Shown here piece after piece: positions 46,101 to 57,247 of a stretch of DNA of 64,000 nt. The notes under the pieces were generated by a model, which was not told the origin of the DNA, did no database searches, and worked only from the letters and a program-made list of their open reading frames with translations. The position numbers and the translations under genes were made by a program. The stretch's first letter is position 1, and every line of letters starts with the position of its first letter. The stretch comes from Phoronis australis (Eukaryota > Phoronida > Phoronidae), in the NCBI GenBank assembly GCA_002633005.1, contig NMRA01000080.1, positions 527,291 to 591,290 of the forward strand. The letters are read 5' to 3'.

Positions 46101-49100
46101 CTGTGTTATTAGTTTATTAACAACCGTGTAATATTAAAATCACTTGTATCTGACTGAGAAGATAAACGCCACTTAATATATATGATCCTTAAATGTGTAC
46201 AATATGTTCATAAAAGAGCGAATGCAATAATTTTGCTAGCGGTTTGACATTTATTATATTTGTCCCGTTCATACGTCAAGCTCTGGTTGCTTTAAAAGTA
46301 CTTTGTTAAATTGAAAGTAGCTTATTAGAATACCACAGCATAGTTAATTAAAATTAAAATGAAGGTGAGGAATTGTTTATAGAGTTTTTCTTTAGTGAAG
46401 GCTTAAAGAGTCTGCCAGTTTCAAGTTATGATTAAAACCTTCATTGCAATATTATCAGCGTTGGTCGAAAGAGTCGTCTTGCATCTGCAGTTATTTGTCA
46501 GCTTGTCAGTAACTACTGAGTACTGCACCCTCCGTATATCCGGTCATTACTCAGAAAAACTAACGATTATATTACATTATACTTTGCAAACGTTGATGAT
46601 TCGTTCTGACAGCTAAGAAGGTTCTAGTTAATTGATCGGGGAGAGGGATATAATTAAATAAGTTAATTGTTTCTATTATATGAGAGTTTGATCCGCTGTT
46701 AATTAAATGCTATGTTGACGCTTTTTATTTCACACTCCTCTTCCCATCTGGTGGAAATGGTGAAAATTACGAAGGTAGCGTCGCGAAGAAATTGTCACGT
46801 GACAAGCTGAATCAAACAACAATGGCGAGTCAGTGAGAGTTTTTATCGAGCTACCGGAAACACGTGCGAGAAACACTTTGCTCAACACGTATACTACTTT
46901 CATATGTTGTAGCTATGAAAGTACACATATATAAATATTTGTTTTCGTAGAAAGGCAATCGATTTCACATTTTCAAACGTTTAAGTCGTCATATATTTGA
47001 TTATTAATAACTTTTAGAAACAGGAGGCAAAAAGCTGAGTTGCCGTGAACATGTAAAAGCAAAATGCAGATGCTAAACTCGCATATAATTAAATTCTTTG
47101 GGTGATTAATAAATTGAGAAATATGCATAATTATCATGTAATTTACTTTTACACTACAGCGTATTTAGAACAGTGATTGATGTTTCGACGGTTAACCAAT
47201 CGCTGACATTAAGACATAAAATATTTGCCATTACAGAACAACTGTCTTCAGGAATTCCGTCACAAAATTGTAGAAGGCGTATTAGTTTCGCTGATTTTTA
47301 ATCTACAGACCAAAAAGAAAGGTAAGCGACCAATACAACAGAAATAAACAATTATCCTTCTCCAGTAAAAGATGATTTAAATCATACCTTCATCAGGTAC
47401 GTCTTAGAAATTTGCATTTATGAAACTGAATTGCGAAATCATATTTATTTACCATTTTGTAACATATGGTGCCGCGACGACCTTACCAATGAATATCCCC
47501 AAGATGCGATAAATGGAAAATGTAGATGCAAGGGGCGGTTACCATGACAAACGAAAGTGTTAAAGGTTTGTCTGGTTAATAGCAAATTAACGCCACCATA
47601 TTGTTGTTTTGAGATATTGTGTGAATACAGAACATATTGAGTTTCAGTATTCCTTAATAGTATGTGTAGGCGATAAGTGTTCTTTGAACATTTAAGTCGC
47701 TATCCACACTGATCACTGGCTAGGCCCGAGGCAAAATCTATGTGCAAGAAATTGTTTTTGACATTTTGCATTCTACATTTATACAAATTCAGTCCATTAT
47801 TTTATGCTCGGGTATAGTATAGTATATTTCGAGAAAACACTCGAGATTTCTAGTAAAAAAAAAAATCGAGATTTCAAATGAAGACTTGAAATTTTGCGTA
47901 GAAACACGAGATTTCGAGTTCAGATTCAAACTTTTTGAGGACATAAGATGTAGGAATAATGGACTGTTATCTTGAATTCGTATTAAGTTAAAAGGAAATG
48001 TCAAAATGATTTCGAGTACAAAAGATTACGCTCCGGACTCTGGGGTAGAAACATTGAATTTCTTCATTTGTTTGTTTGCTCTTCCAGTGCAACGTCTTCG
48101 CGTGCTTCTCCCTTTTTGAATTGAATTTTTTTTTCAATAAATTGCCTGGAACTCCCCTGACGACCATATCACCTTGGCGATTGGAACTAACTTGTAACTT
48201 CACCGGTTTGGTCTGAATAAAAAACGACTTTGACCTTTTTAGCCCATAAATCATTTCCAGTCTGAATTAAGAACAAGGTGGCAACGATTTTTTAACAGAA
48301 AATGGCCTAAATTTGAAGTTATTTTTGATAGAAATAGTGTAGTACATGTAAAATTACCCATAGCCAAAGTTTCGCCTGCATTGCACAATCATCATCAGGA
48401 ATATTACCAAAAGACGGAGAACAAAAGTACATTGACAACTGGTTGGTCGCGAAAAGCAGTCACGAAAGAAATAAATCAAATTTCGATTTGTGGGACATTC
48501 ACTGTTTGGCTATTAAATATATGAACATTATACCCAATGAGTCACAAATAATTCAGGATGCCATTTGTTTAGCAAAACATCGGATTGAACAGAACGCAGC
48601 TGCAATGAAACGACGTTTTGCCGCTTCTGTGTCTACTTTATTACGAACAAAACATGAACGTCGTTTTAGTGAATTACAATAATCCGACAGGGTGATAACA
48701 ACGATTGTATTTATTGTATATCTTGTATTTGTTGTTGTCAAAGAAGCGTCGATACTACTCGATGGTGTCACAATGCCTACCGCCTGTAAAAACGATATTA
48801 TTTTAATAACCATCTATCTATTTGTGCATGTTCGCAGCAAATTGTCTTTTAAGTAAAGGGTATTAAACACTACACTAGCTTCTGCGGGTTTGAGCTTTCT
48901 CAGAGCTCTAGCACTTGGCAAGCCACGCTCTTGTATTGGCGCACGACGTAACAGCTGACTGATATTCATAACGAAAACGAAGAGGATATTAAATAGATGA
49001 ATACATAACATACATTTATCTACAATTAAATATGATGCTAGATAAGCATTTAATTAAAAAATACGCGCCAATATTGAGAGTGCAGTTCGCTAAGGAGAAG

Positions 49101-52100
49101 GATTGAGAACTAACAATAGTTTGTGGTATCAGGAAATAAAACACGTGACCGTTTACTGTCGCGCTCTCATTTTCATAAAAAGGTGTTGTTGTACTTTTGA
49201 GGGCTATATACAGCTTACACTGGTGTATACGCTATTTTGTGATACCAGACGATTGACGGTCATTTTTAAAATGTTTATTCGCCTGAAAATCGATTTCAAA
49301 AGTACCAGTGACGGATTTAGAGGGGGGCCAAGGGGGCCATGCCCCCCCCCCTAAAATTCTCCCAGATTCCATTTGGCAGTTCGAGAGTGCGAATGTTTGA
49401 CGGGCAAAATTCTGGCTAATACTCTGCCCTGGCCCGCCTTAAAACAAAATCCTGGATCCGCCCCTGAGTAAAACCCACTCATTACCCCATTTGCTTTATT
49501 TTTGTAAAAAAATCAAGACAAGTGGGAAGGAAAAAATAAGTGTTATAAGTCTTGACAACAAACGCGACAACTGGTATTCCCGCACTCAAATTTACTTAGG
49601 AATATTATCCTAAATCTGCTTTAAAATCTGATAAATCAGCGATAAGTTTATCCTCGAAAGGTACCGCTTAAACCCTTTGGTAATCGTACTAGTATACACA
49701 GGCTAGGATGTGAAATCCGTAGCCGTGTGATTATAATTAATTACTGTTTACCGGAGCATTAGTTTTTATTACACTGTTGAGATTTTGGCGTAAAAGCATT
49801 AGCAAATAATGAGCGACCTAATCTAGTCTAAATACGCGCACCTGTGGCGCAAAGTCTCCGAGCATGACGATTCCAAGTAAAATGTGTTTTGAAACGAATA
49901 TTTTTTATTCAGAGGATTATAACAATTTGTAATTTGTTCTGATTCATTTCAAAAGCCAATCTGAAGTGTAATTAAACCGAAGAAAGACCTCATTAGACAC
50001 GTGTCCAATCGTAGATTTATTCCCTGCCGTTTTGACACCAACACTTCACGATTTTTGGAGATAATGATTGCGTGGATATCTCTCATCCCGCACTAGCCGC
50101 AACATGCTTTTTACGACAAGTAATTGTTAAATCAGATAGCGCAATATCGTAGTATAATCCTGTAGGTTATCTCCAATTTCAACTGAATGTTGAAATCGAT
50201 GCCACATGACAATAAACAAAATGGCATATTTTTGTTTAGCGTCCAAAGGAAACTCAGCTTTACAGCGAGATTATTCATTTCAAGATCATTGTTGGATGGG
50301 ATAGAATTTTTGTTTTCGGTTTTGACTAGAGCTATAAAACAACAAAATCCGCTGGTTTTTATGATTTTTATTGCAAATGACCAATTCTCGCCGATGTCTG
50401 CAAGACATTCGCTGAAATCAAGGCCGGGTACTTTACCGGTTAAATACATGTACATTTAAAATACTCAGTCAGTTATCGATTGCCCTTTAACTCTTTGGTT
50501 AAGAGTTTTGTTGCGAATGTCAATTTTCCTGGTTCGTATTCGCGCTCTGGTTGATTTCAGTAAGTTACTTTTCTCGCCAACAATGTCCCTTTAGACTTAA
50601 AACTAATGACACATTTGACAAAGAGAACCCAAGACTATACGGAGCCCTGCTTCTAATTAGAGTCAAAATAACGTTAACATAGATTAATTACAACGTCAAT
50701 GACTTATGCACGAGTGGTGACCTTACTAATACCTTGGTGAGAATCGACATCTTTAGGCTGTGCTCGGTACATAAACTGACCCGTGGTCAAGCCATATCAT
50801 TGAGCATTGTTTTAGCAATAACGAACCGTCAGTCCTTCAGAAATCATTTATAATCAGACCAAGGAATAATTTTAGACACATTTGTTTCATAATGTGAATT
50901 GGTACGTTTCATGACAGAAGGCGGGTTCTTAACAACTTCCAATATAACACACTATTCAGAACTTCATGTACACAATAAAATGAGCGTATCTTGATTCTTG
51001 CAACTTGAGCAAGAAAAGTACTATAATTTACAAATTTACAAAGACTCAACCGTTTTCTAATCGTCTTTTTGTGTCATTGCTTCGCGGAGTGTTCTTCATG
51101 GATCAAACGTAACATGAGTGCACCCGGGGGGCTCGGGGGGCTCAAACGAGCCCCACTATTTGGTCAAGTGGACGAAAAGAACAGCCTCAGAGAAACAAAA
51201 ACTCCGAAAACATTTAGAAAACGAGACAAATGTCCATTAAAAGACAGGAAATACCAAGATTCGGCAAATGCACAATTCATAGCTCGGAACCTACCCCGTG
51301 AATCTTAGTGAAAGCTACTCATTCTCAAAAATTCGATCCCATTTTGTGTGCTGGGTTCGCGCATGCGTAAACTAATAAAATAATTGCTTGAAGAAAATGA
51401 ACCCGCGTAATACAAGAAACTTTGTAACTCGCCTGACAACGCTTCTCTAATAATGCCATTCAAGGCCGTGAAAAGGGAGAGTGTATCCCTTACAAATCTT
51501 CCAAATCCTGGTATAAAATGAAATGTATTCGCTGTCTTCTACTATCTAATCGTTTTAATCTACAAGAAATCCGGTTGTTAAGTTTCTTCATGAGCAGCCA
51601 TCTTGATGTTTGAGATAACTTTGTTTTGTTGAAATCTTAAACATAATCATCTAATGAATACGAATTAATTACATGAAAATACTTTTTTTATATATATTGG
51701 ATAGTTTGAACGTCGATTTTAATTTATTTACACGCTTTTGAATAGATTGTAATTGGATTTTTCACGCCTAGTCGACTAATTCCAGCCCGCCCTGATGGTC
51801 GATAAACCTTATACTGGTAGACTAATCGACAGCGATACACTTCGCAGCGCAACGCAGATGCGGGGTTACAATAGAAATCAGATAAAGAAATGCAATTTTT
51901 ACACCGTTGGCTGAAAGATTTCTATAAATGATGTTTAATTCAGATGGCACTGAGATAACGCAACTGTTCGAATCAGCCGCTTAGAAATTTACTCCGCACC
52001 CTTTTCCCAATAAATAGCGAATATTTTAATGCATGACCTCCTGGTTATTTATAAAGTTTCACAGAAATCACGTTTATTTGGCCATTTTGGAATGAAAATC

Positions 52101-54773
52101 GAATCTATTAAAAGGGTATTTTTACTCGGTCAAAACAACAATTGGTCCGCAAACAAACATCTTAGTCCAAACACACGAACTCGCCTTGATAAAAGAAAGT
52201 TGGACTGTAAAAATACCCGCGTCTCTTATCATCATCAGTTTCTAGTTTTATTGTCGGAACTTTCCGTCCGTGAATACATAAAGCATTTTTTTTCACAATT
52301 ATCTGTAGGCATTAACCATGCTGGCCTTTTGAAAAATTCAGCCACGCGTAGTCTTGTGTTGCATTTATATTGTAATACTTTTCTTTTGTTAAAGATACCG
52401 TTTCCGTTTCTTTTCAGTTACCGCAAACAAACCAACTTTAAATTCTAACTAAATGATGTTTTTTACGCACGTAATAATTTTCTTTGAAAATAACCAGAAT
52501 TAAATACTGAATTTTCAAAATACTGTTTTAATTTCTGCTGGCGGAGCAACAAAATGGCCACTACAATTGAAAGACTCGCATTAATCTCACTTTTATGAAT
52601 CGCCAGTTAATTGCAGGACTGTAACTTAGTTATGTCTCTCAATAGATGAAACCTTTTCTGTGCTCTAAACTGGTAGAAATACAGAAAATGTTTCTTTAAT
52701 GCTGAAATTGAGTTCAGGAAAATCAAACAAGAGCACCGAAAATATCTACGCGGAGAGTACATGTACGCTGCACAAGTAACTGGCCTTTGCAAACATTAGG
52801 GACGTTACCGGGTTTTACGAATACAAAAGCACTTTTTGGGATCACTCTCTTGAAGCTAGCTTTGACAAGAACTGTAAAACAACAAAATAAGATGTTTTTT
52901 TGATTGTACTGCAAATTGTCAATTCTCGTCATTGTTTTTCAGACATTCGCTGAAATTAAGTCCAGTGACTTTACTTACCAATAAGATGCGCCTAAAATAC
53001 TCTTACTACCATTTAGCTAGTGCGACTTAGCTACATGTAGCTCAATAGACAGTTAGACTGTAACGACCCACGCGGTTGCAAGATCGTTTCCGCGCTGAGG
53101 CTGTTCACACAAAATCACTTTTCTCGTCAATAACGTCTCCTTAAAAGTGCAGTTCCTATACATTTAGCTGCCAAAGAAACGGCAAACAAATAAAGCCATT
53201 TCAGTTAAGAAGTAAGCACTTTTTGGCACTCCTTGAAACGTCTCTTACTCTTCTGACATTATAGGTTTTATTGCCGAAAAATATATTTTAGGATTATTGT
53301 TGGGCGTGATAGATTTGTTGAAGTTATTCAGTTTGACGAGAGTTATAAAAAGTAAAATCTGTCGCGTTTTGGTGATTTTATTACAAATGGCCAATTCCCG
53401 TCGTGGCCTGACAGCCATTTGCTAAAATCAAGACCTGTGACTTTGCCCGTTAAATACGTTAAACTTTGAAATACACTGGAATCTATCGAGGGGGTTAGTT
53501 CCGACATCAGACCGTTAGGCTGCCACCGGATTAAATGACGCCCTCCAGTGCACATGAGCGAATGTTGACAAAGTGTGAAACTCCTGGGACAATATATGTA
53601 CAGGGGATCATGGGGATGTGCCTCTGATACGAGTGCATTTTAAATTTTGTATACTTCTTGGTCACGTTTTCACCATTTTCATATAAATTAGCCATGTCAC
53701 TTCAGAATAAGTGGCTACAAAACTAGAATGGGATATCAGTATTTATGATTGGTAAAAATTTCAGTCTGATTATACCCTGCACGGTATGAATACTGACGTG
53801 ATTTTAAAAAGTCAATAAATCCAGTGATCTCGGCTACCAACCAAAAATCAAGGAAATACTCTGGACAACAGTCTCGATAGCAGCTTGCCCAATGACAAGA
53901 GGGAAGGGCACATCTTAGTACTCTCAAAATTTTTACAGGGTGATAGGTAGGAATATGGTCGTGTTTTGAGTAAACTTTCAAGCATAGACATGAGGCTCAG
54001 TTATACAGTAGCTCCTGATACAAATACAGGTATCATTTCTCATCTTTGGTCAGGTATGAATGTCTTCCCAGATTTGGATATTCAGCGCCACCTACACCCC
54101 TACACCATAAAAAGGTAGCTACACACAGTGTACTTGGGTATTTTTCAATTGCATTATTGGGATAAAGGAAAATGGGTTTAATCCGTGAACACACGGTTGC
54201 ATGGCTTCGTTGACAATGTCTGTATGAACAAAAGTACACTTTAAAACCAAAACATGGTGCCGGTACGGATGTAAACTTCCAGTTCTCACTCCTTGCAAAT
54301 GGTTTGGGTACGACATAACGTTTTTGTGGTTTCGAGATTATGTTCAACCACAAAGTCTTACCTCCGTACTCCAAGACCCTGGGCATGAACATTCCAGCAC
54401 GTGCCAACCATTCTATGTGTGCGTTCTGCGCCGCTTGTGCCAGCTTCAGAGTTTGTTCAGCGGGACTGTGAAATGCGCTGCCGGCAAGAGCTTGTTGAAG
54501 TGTCTGCTGTGAACCCGCGAAGGGGTACATCGGGTGTCCATGAAGAAAAGGGTTTAGCATTCCGCCTGGCTGCAGAGGGCCCATGCGAGGGATTATGCTG
54601 CCTGGAGAGTCGGGCTCGGGACTCCCTGTCGGTGAGGAGTGATGAGAGTCCGGAGAACTCGATTGGGGCGACACTGGCGGTGACACCGGCTTTGCGACAG
54701 TTTTTGTGTGATTTTTCTCCTCCTTTTCCCGGCCCAAAAGCGCGTCTATGCTGAACGATTTTCTACCCTCCAT
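36665..54773 (-). CDS. MNX (HB9/HLXB9-type) homeobox transcription factor
   Basis: Exons are 54773-54362, 40201-40041 and 36886-36665; phases agree, giving 264 residues. The N-terminus has an eh1-like FSIDALL motif at residues 7-13, matching the conserved start of MNX proteins and probably a Groucho-binding repressor motif. A Ser/Pro-rich region follows. Before the homeodomain is the MNX signature [12 protein letters not shown] at 121-132, then GILGKS. The homeodomain (about 148-207) contains [18 protein letters not shown] and [16 protein letters not shown], diagnostic of MNX. An acidic tail follows (SYDEDEDH). The protein is a nuclear DNA-binding regulator, which in bilaterians specifies motor neurons and endoderm derivatives. 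Intron 1 is 14.2 kb and intron 2 is 3.2 kb. Confidence 0.95.
36887..40040 (-). other. MNX intron 2
   Basis: This 3.2 kb stretch has no recognised gene. It holds a (CA)n tract at 37123-37200 running into ATATAT. Short open frames near 38020-38220 with a hydrophobic start are not credible genes. Confidence 0.6.
37123..37204. repeat. (CA)n microsatellite
   Basis: About 38 CA units, interrupted once by TA near 37177 and ending in ATATATAT. It is located in MNX intron 2. Confidence 0.95.
40041..40201 (-). CDS. MNX exon 2 (homeodomain helices 1-2)
   Basis: Acceptor ATTTACAG before 40201 and donor CAG|GTAAGT after 40041. It encodes [10 protein letters not shown], then [20 protein letters not shown] and [23 protein letters not shown]. 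Compared with vertebrate MNX1, only two substitutions are visible in this part of the homeodomain. Confidence 0.95.
41241..41408 (-). mobile_element. CAGTGGCGGAT element with exact 5-bp target duplication
   Basis: The left end is CAGGTGCATATCCAAGATTTTGAG and the right end AAAAGTCCGCCCACTG. GATTT flanks it directly on both sides. Interior blocks TTAGCCAAGATTTTGCTCGTCAGACATTCGC and CCAAATGGAATCAGGGAGAATTTTA (in outline) match the other copies. Confidence 0.8.
42410..42475 (+). repeat. weak tRNA-like B-box sequence
   Basis: GTCGTGAGTTCGACTCCACC at 42443-42462 resembles a Pol III B box. An A box at the expected distance is poor and no stems form. It may be the end of a SINE relic. Confidence 0.25.
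45175..45273. repeat. inverted repeat, arms about 24 bp
   Basis: CCCTTACCGTAGACAATTTTTAGTG (45175-45199, in outline) and CACTAAAAATTGTTCGTGGTAAAGG (45249-45273) are complementary with few mismatches, across a 49-bp spacer. It may be a short foldback element or a folded transcript segment in MNX intron 1. Confidence 0.6.
49306..49466 (+). mobile_element. CAGTGGCGGAT element, inverted relative to the 41241 copy
   Basis: The left end is CAGTGACGGATTTAGAGGGGGG and the right end ATCCTGGATCCGCCCCTG. Flanks AGTAC and AGTAA agree at four of five positions. At 161 bp it has the typical interior. Confidence 0.78.
50281..50470 (+). repeat. dispersed repeat with CCAATTCTCGCCG core, copy B
   Basis: It runs from AAGATCATTGTTGGATGGG through CAAATGACCAATTCTCGCCGATGTCTG (core at 50381) to TTAAATACATG. 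Downstream, similarity to copy C may extend to CTTTTCTCGCCAACAATGTCCCTTT near 50570. Confidence 0.65.
51112..51200 (+). repeat. GGGGGCTCGA repeat, fragment
   Basis: CCCGGGGGGCTCGGGGGGCTCAAACGAGCCCC (in outline) is a compact inverted G/C palindrome, followed by TTTGGTCAAGTGGACGAAAAG. It matches the inverted end of the copies near 6.7-7.1 kb. Confidence 0.45.
52850..53000 (+). repeat. dispersed repeat with CCAATTCTCGCCG core, copy C
   Basis: The core GTCAATTCTCGTCATTG is at 52918-52934, followed by AGACATTCGCTGAAATTAAG and CCTAAAATACTC as in copy B. A tRNA-like run (TAGCTCAATAGACAGTTAGAC ... GGTTGCAAGATCG) follows at 53037-53085. Confidence 0.6.
53288..53480 (+). repeat. dispersed repeat with CCAATTCTCGCCG core, copy D
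   Basis: It starts TTATTGTTGGGCGTG and has core GGCCAATTCCCGTCGTGG at about 53389, then CTAAAATCAAG, GACTTTGCCCGTTAAATACG. It lies about 880 bp downstream of the MNX exon 1 donor (within intron 1). Confidence 0.62.
54362..54773 (-). CDS. MNX exon 1
   Basis: The start ATG at 54773-54771 gives [14 protein letters not shown]. The 412 nt end in phase 1 at GGAG|GTAAGA. The exon carries the eh1-like motif, the Ser/Pro-rich block and the pre-homeodomain signature. Local GC is clearly higher than in the introns. Confidence 0.93.
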
Positions 54774-54985
54774 CAAGACTTTTCAAAATAAGACTGCTCA
54801 GAAAAATTTAAACTTAATTTCACTATATATGCTCAGTCAGTATCAGGCGTCCATGGAAATGCCCAGGCGCAGTGTGCAAATGTTCCTGGTCTCGCACGTT
54901 TTGTTTGCCTTGAAAGAAGTCACTAAATAAGTGGGATGATTTTCTGCTGCGGGTTTGCAAGCTTTCCTCTGATTGGTCAGCGTTG
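54774..54985 (-). promoter_or_regulatory. MNX core promoter: TATA and inverted CCAAT box
   Basis: On the minus strand CATATATAG (54831-54823) lies about 50 bases upstream of the ATG, placing a start site near 54795 with a very short leader. Further up, GCTGACCAATCAGAGG (54982-54967) contains CCAAT in the NF-Y context. Both sites read in the direction of MNX. The leader could instead be spliced; the sequence alone cannot decide. Confidence 0.5.
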
Positions 54986-57180
54986 CTTCAGCCTATCGGA
55001 GGATGCCTTCTAAATATGGATATAATGAAAAGTTGATTTGGAACTGTCGTTTTAATTATATGTTGACAGTCTGATACTATGAATATAAGTGATAACGTTT
55101 CTGGGTAGATATCACGAACTCCAGTCTAGAGCTTGTTATCCAAGACTGATAAATACGCGAGTATTTTGATTCGCACTTAAAGTAATTAGATTAAAATTTC
55201 GTAACACGTATAACGGCCCGGCTTATAACATCGCGGGTCTAAAGCTTGGTTTGGAAACGTCCACGCGCCATAAAAAGACTGCTACAATTCTGCTAATAGG
55301 AATAAACGATTTTAGTAGCAATGAAATATATTCAAGGCAAACCGAATGGTTCGAATATTTAGAAACAAGTTTTGCCACTCTTCCAGCAGTTCCATGCTAC
55401 CGTGTTGAATAAACATTTAATTTTAACTAATTTCGTTTTAGTCACCTTTCCCAAGTGCTGGACACAGGTTATTGGTGTAATCGCAGTGATTTTCGAGTGT
55501 CTGTAAGGGGAAGCGTTAATCTTCGTTACGTGTTTTATCTGTTACTTGGATAAAAAGAGCTCTGATTAATGGAGTTGGCAACACACCGGCCGATAAGTCA
55601 CAGATAATGAGAGATCAGAAACTCATCAGACGACAATTACACGTTGCAGTTCAAACTGAAACTGATAAAAAGTATAAAATATTTACAGATACTTCGTGAC
55701 CTATTGGTCAGGTCTTAGAAATATGTAATATTTCCGAAAATGTAATTTAAGAATCGGTTGTCATAATGTGAGTAATCATCACAAGCGCTCGGCTAATTGA
55801 ACGAGCAAGCTCCAGATATTAGTGGACTCGTTTTAAACAGAAACTTTTGTATGAACTAATCTGGCATCAAAGGATCACTGAAAGCCTAAATTTTCTATAC
55901 ACTCTGTTTTTGCAGCTCATTTTGTTTGAACGATACGACACTTTTCTTCATGTAGCGAGCCCATCTGGTATTCCAGGTGATTCGGGGGGGGGGGGGGGGG
56001 GGGGGNCGACCGCCTACTCGGTCACTTTTACATGACTGTAATTGAGTAATTGAGGACTCTCAAATACTATGTTTGTCTGTTTTCAAACCTCCTCGGAGAA
56101 ATTTATGGATTTGTTTTTCCACTGCAACCAACAACTTAAGTCAAATCATTGAGTCTCGTTGTTTTCGTCGTACATTTCCATGGACGAAAAAAAGGACTAG
56201 TAGCAGTCGTTTAACTTTAGAATTTCATCCCGTTCTCGCTTTTAATGTTTTGCAAGAAAACGAGCTAAAATTGCATTATAAGTTTACTTTCGTGATCATT
56301 AGACTAAGAAAGTATTATAATTTCTCTGCCCATTCGTCTTTAGAGCGCTAAGCTAATACTATAGTCTAAATGAAACCCAGCCATTATAGTTACGGGTACT
56401 ATACCGTCCAGTAAGCAGGTGCATTCGGCCCACGTGACCTATCGCTACTTGCAATCGGTTGGGTTATTTTTATCGGCCCGCGCGGGTCGTATAATGTCAT
56501 TTTAAATAGTTGACAAAAGATCAAATAAAGTCGTAAAAGATTTTCAGTCGGAAATATTGCTAAGTTTCCGTTATAGTTGGTATTAGTAAATGCCAATCTC
56601 CGATAAGCGCTATATAATAAATTACACAACTCCGGCTTGAGTAGTTCAAGTTATTCCATGTTGACAAGCCTGCGGAAAGGCCGCACACAAACCGCCACTT
56701 TTCCGTCGTGCTTTTCCTAACCCACATTTTCAGGCTTAACCACTCGTCGCTTATAAGTTTTATAGCTGGGTTTTAGATCAGGGTTGCGTTCCGCAGACGC
56801 AAGAATCTCGAGAAAAAGCATGTGGTCACGCAAGATTGCACAAAATCAGCCCGTCTAGTTACAGGCAAATCAATGTTCACCGAATATGCTCTGGAGCTTA
56901 CCAACGTAACCTAGAAAAATGGTGGTCACTGAGTAGCTTGGAAAGTGAGGTTGGGATGTTAAATTATGGGATAGAAACTTCACAGTTTTCGGTTAACAAG
57001 TGAAAATTTCTCGACGTAAGTGCAGCGCATGTGCCTGGGATCCACGGGACGCAGTCCTGTTATTTCGCAGTATTATGCCCGGAAATAGCTACTACAGCCC
57101 CTTTGTAGACGGTGAACATAACCGGCCTGTGAATGCGATATCATGCGCCACGACCCAATAGTCTACTTCTTAAAAACTTG
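54986..57180. other. MNX upstream region, no gene recognised
   Basis: AT-rich, no exon recognised. It contains a poly(G) run of about 26 bases at 55983-56005 that ends in an N (56006), probably an assembly weak point. Regulatory sequence of MNX is likely here but not identifiable. Confidence 0.35.
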
Positions 57181-57186
57181 TATCGT

Positions 57187-57247
57187 ATGGGCGGCGCACC
57201 ATATGAGGCTTGGGAGCTCCCACTTTTTTCAGTGTTGCGCCGCCCAT
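57187..57247. repeat. 61-bp foldback with perfect 12-bp stem
   Basis: ATGGGCGGCGCA (57187-57198) and TGCGCCGCCCAT (57236-57247) are exact complements. The loop contains GGGAGCTCCC, itself a perfect palindrome. It may be a tiny foldback element or a structured site. Confidence 0.7.

Larger units (their letters stand above)
40202..54361 (-). other. MNX intron 1 (14.2 kb)
   Basis: No second gene is recognised inside. It contains two CAGTGGCGGAT elements (41241, 49306), three copies of the CCAATTCTCGCCG-core repeat (50281, 52850, 53288), a GGGGGCTCGA repeat fragment (51115) and an inverted repeat (45175-45273). The rest is AT-rich. Large first introns of homeobox genes often hold enhancers, but I cannot pick any out without comparison. 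Confidence 0.6.

Noticed and set aside
48443-48682. 79-residue frame in MNX intron 1
   Set aside because: Helical, Arg/Lys-rich and protein-like, but no promoter, poly(A) signal, splice partner or family resemblance; not distinguishable from chance.
54033-54361. C-terminal extension of MNX exon 1 by 110 residues
   Set aside because: The frame runs past a strong GTAAGA donor into the intron; exon 2 joins in phase and carries the homeodomain.
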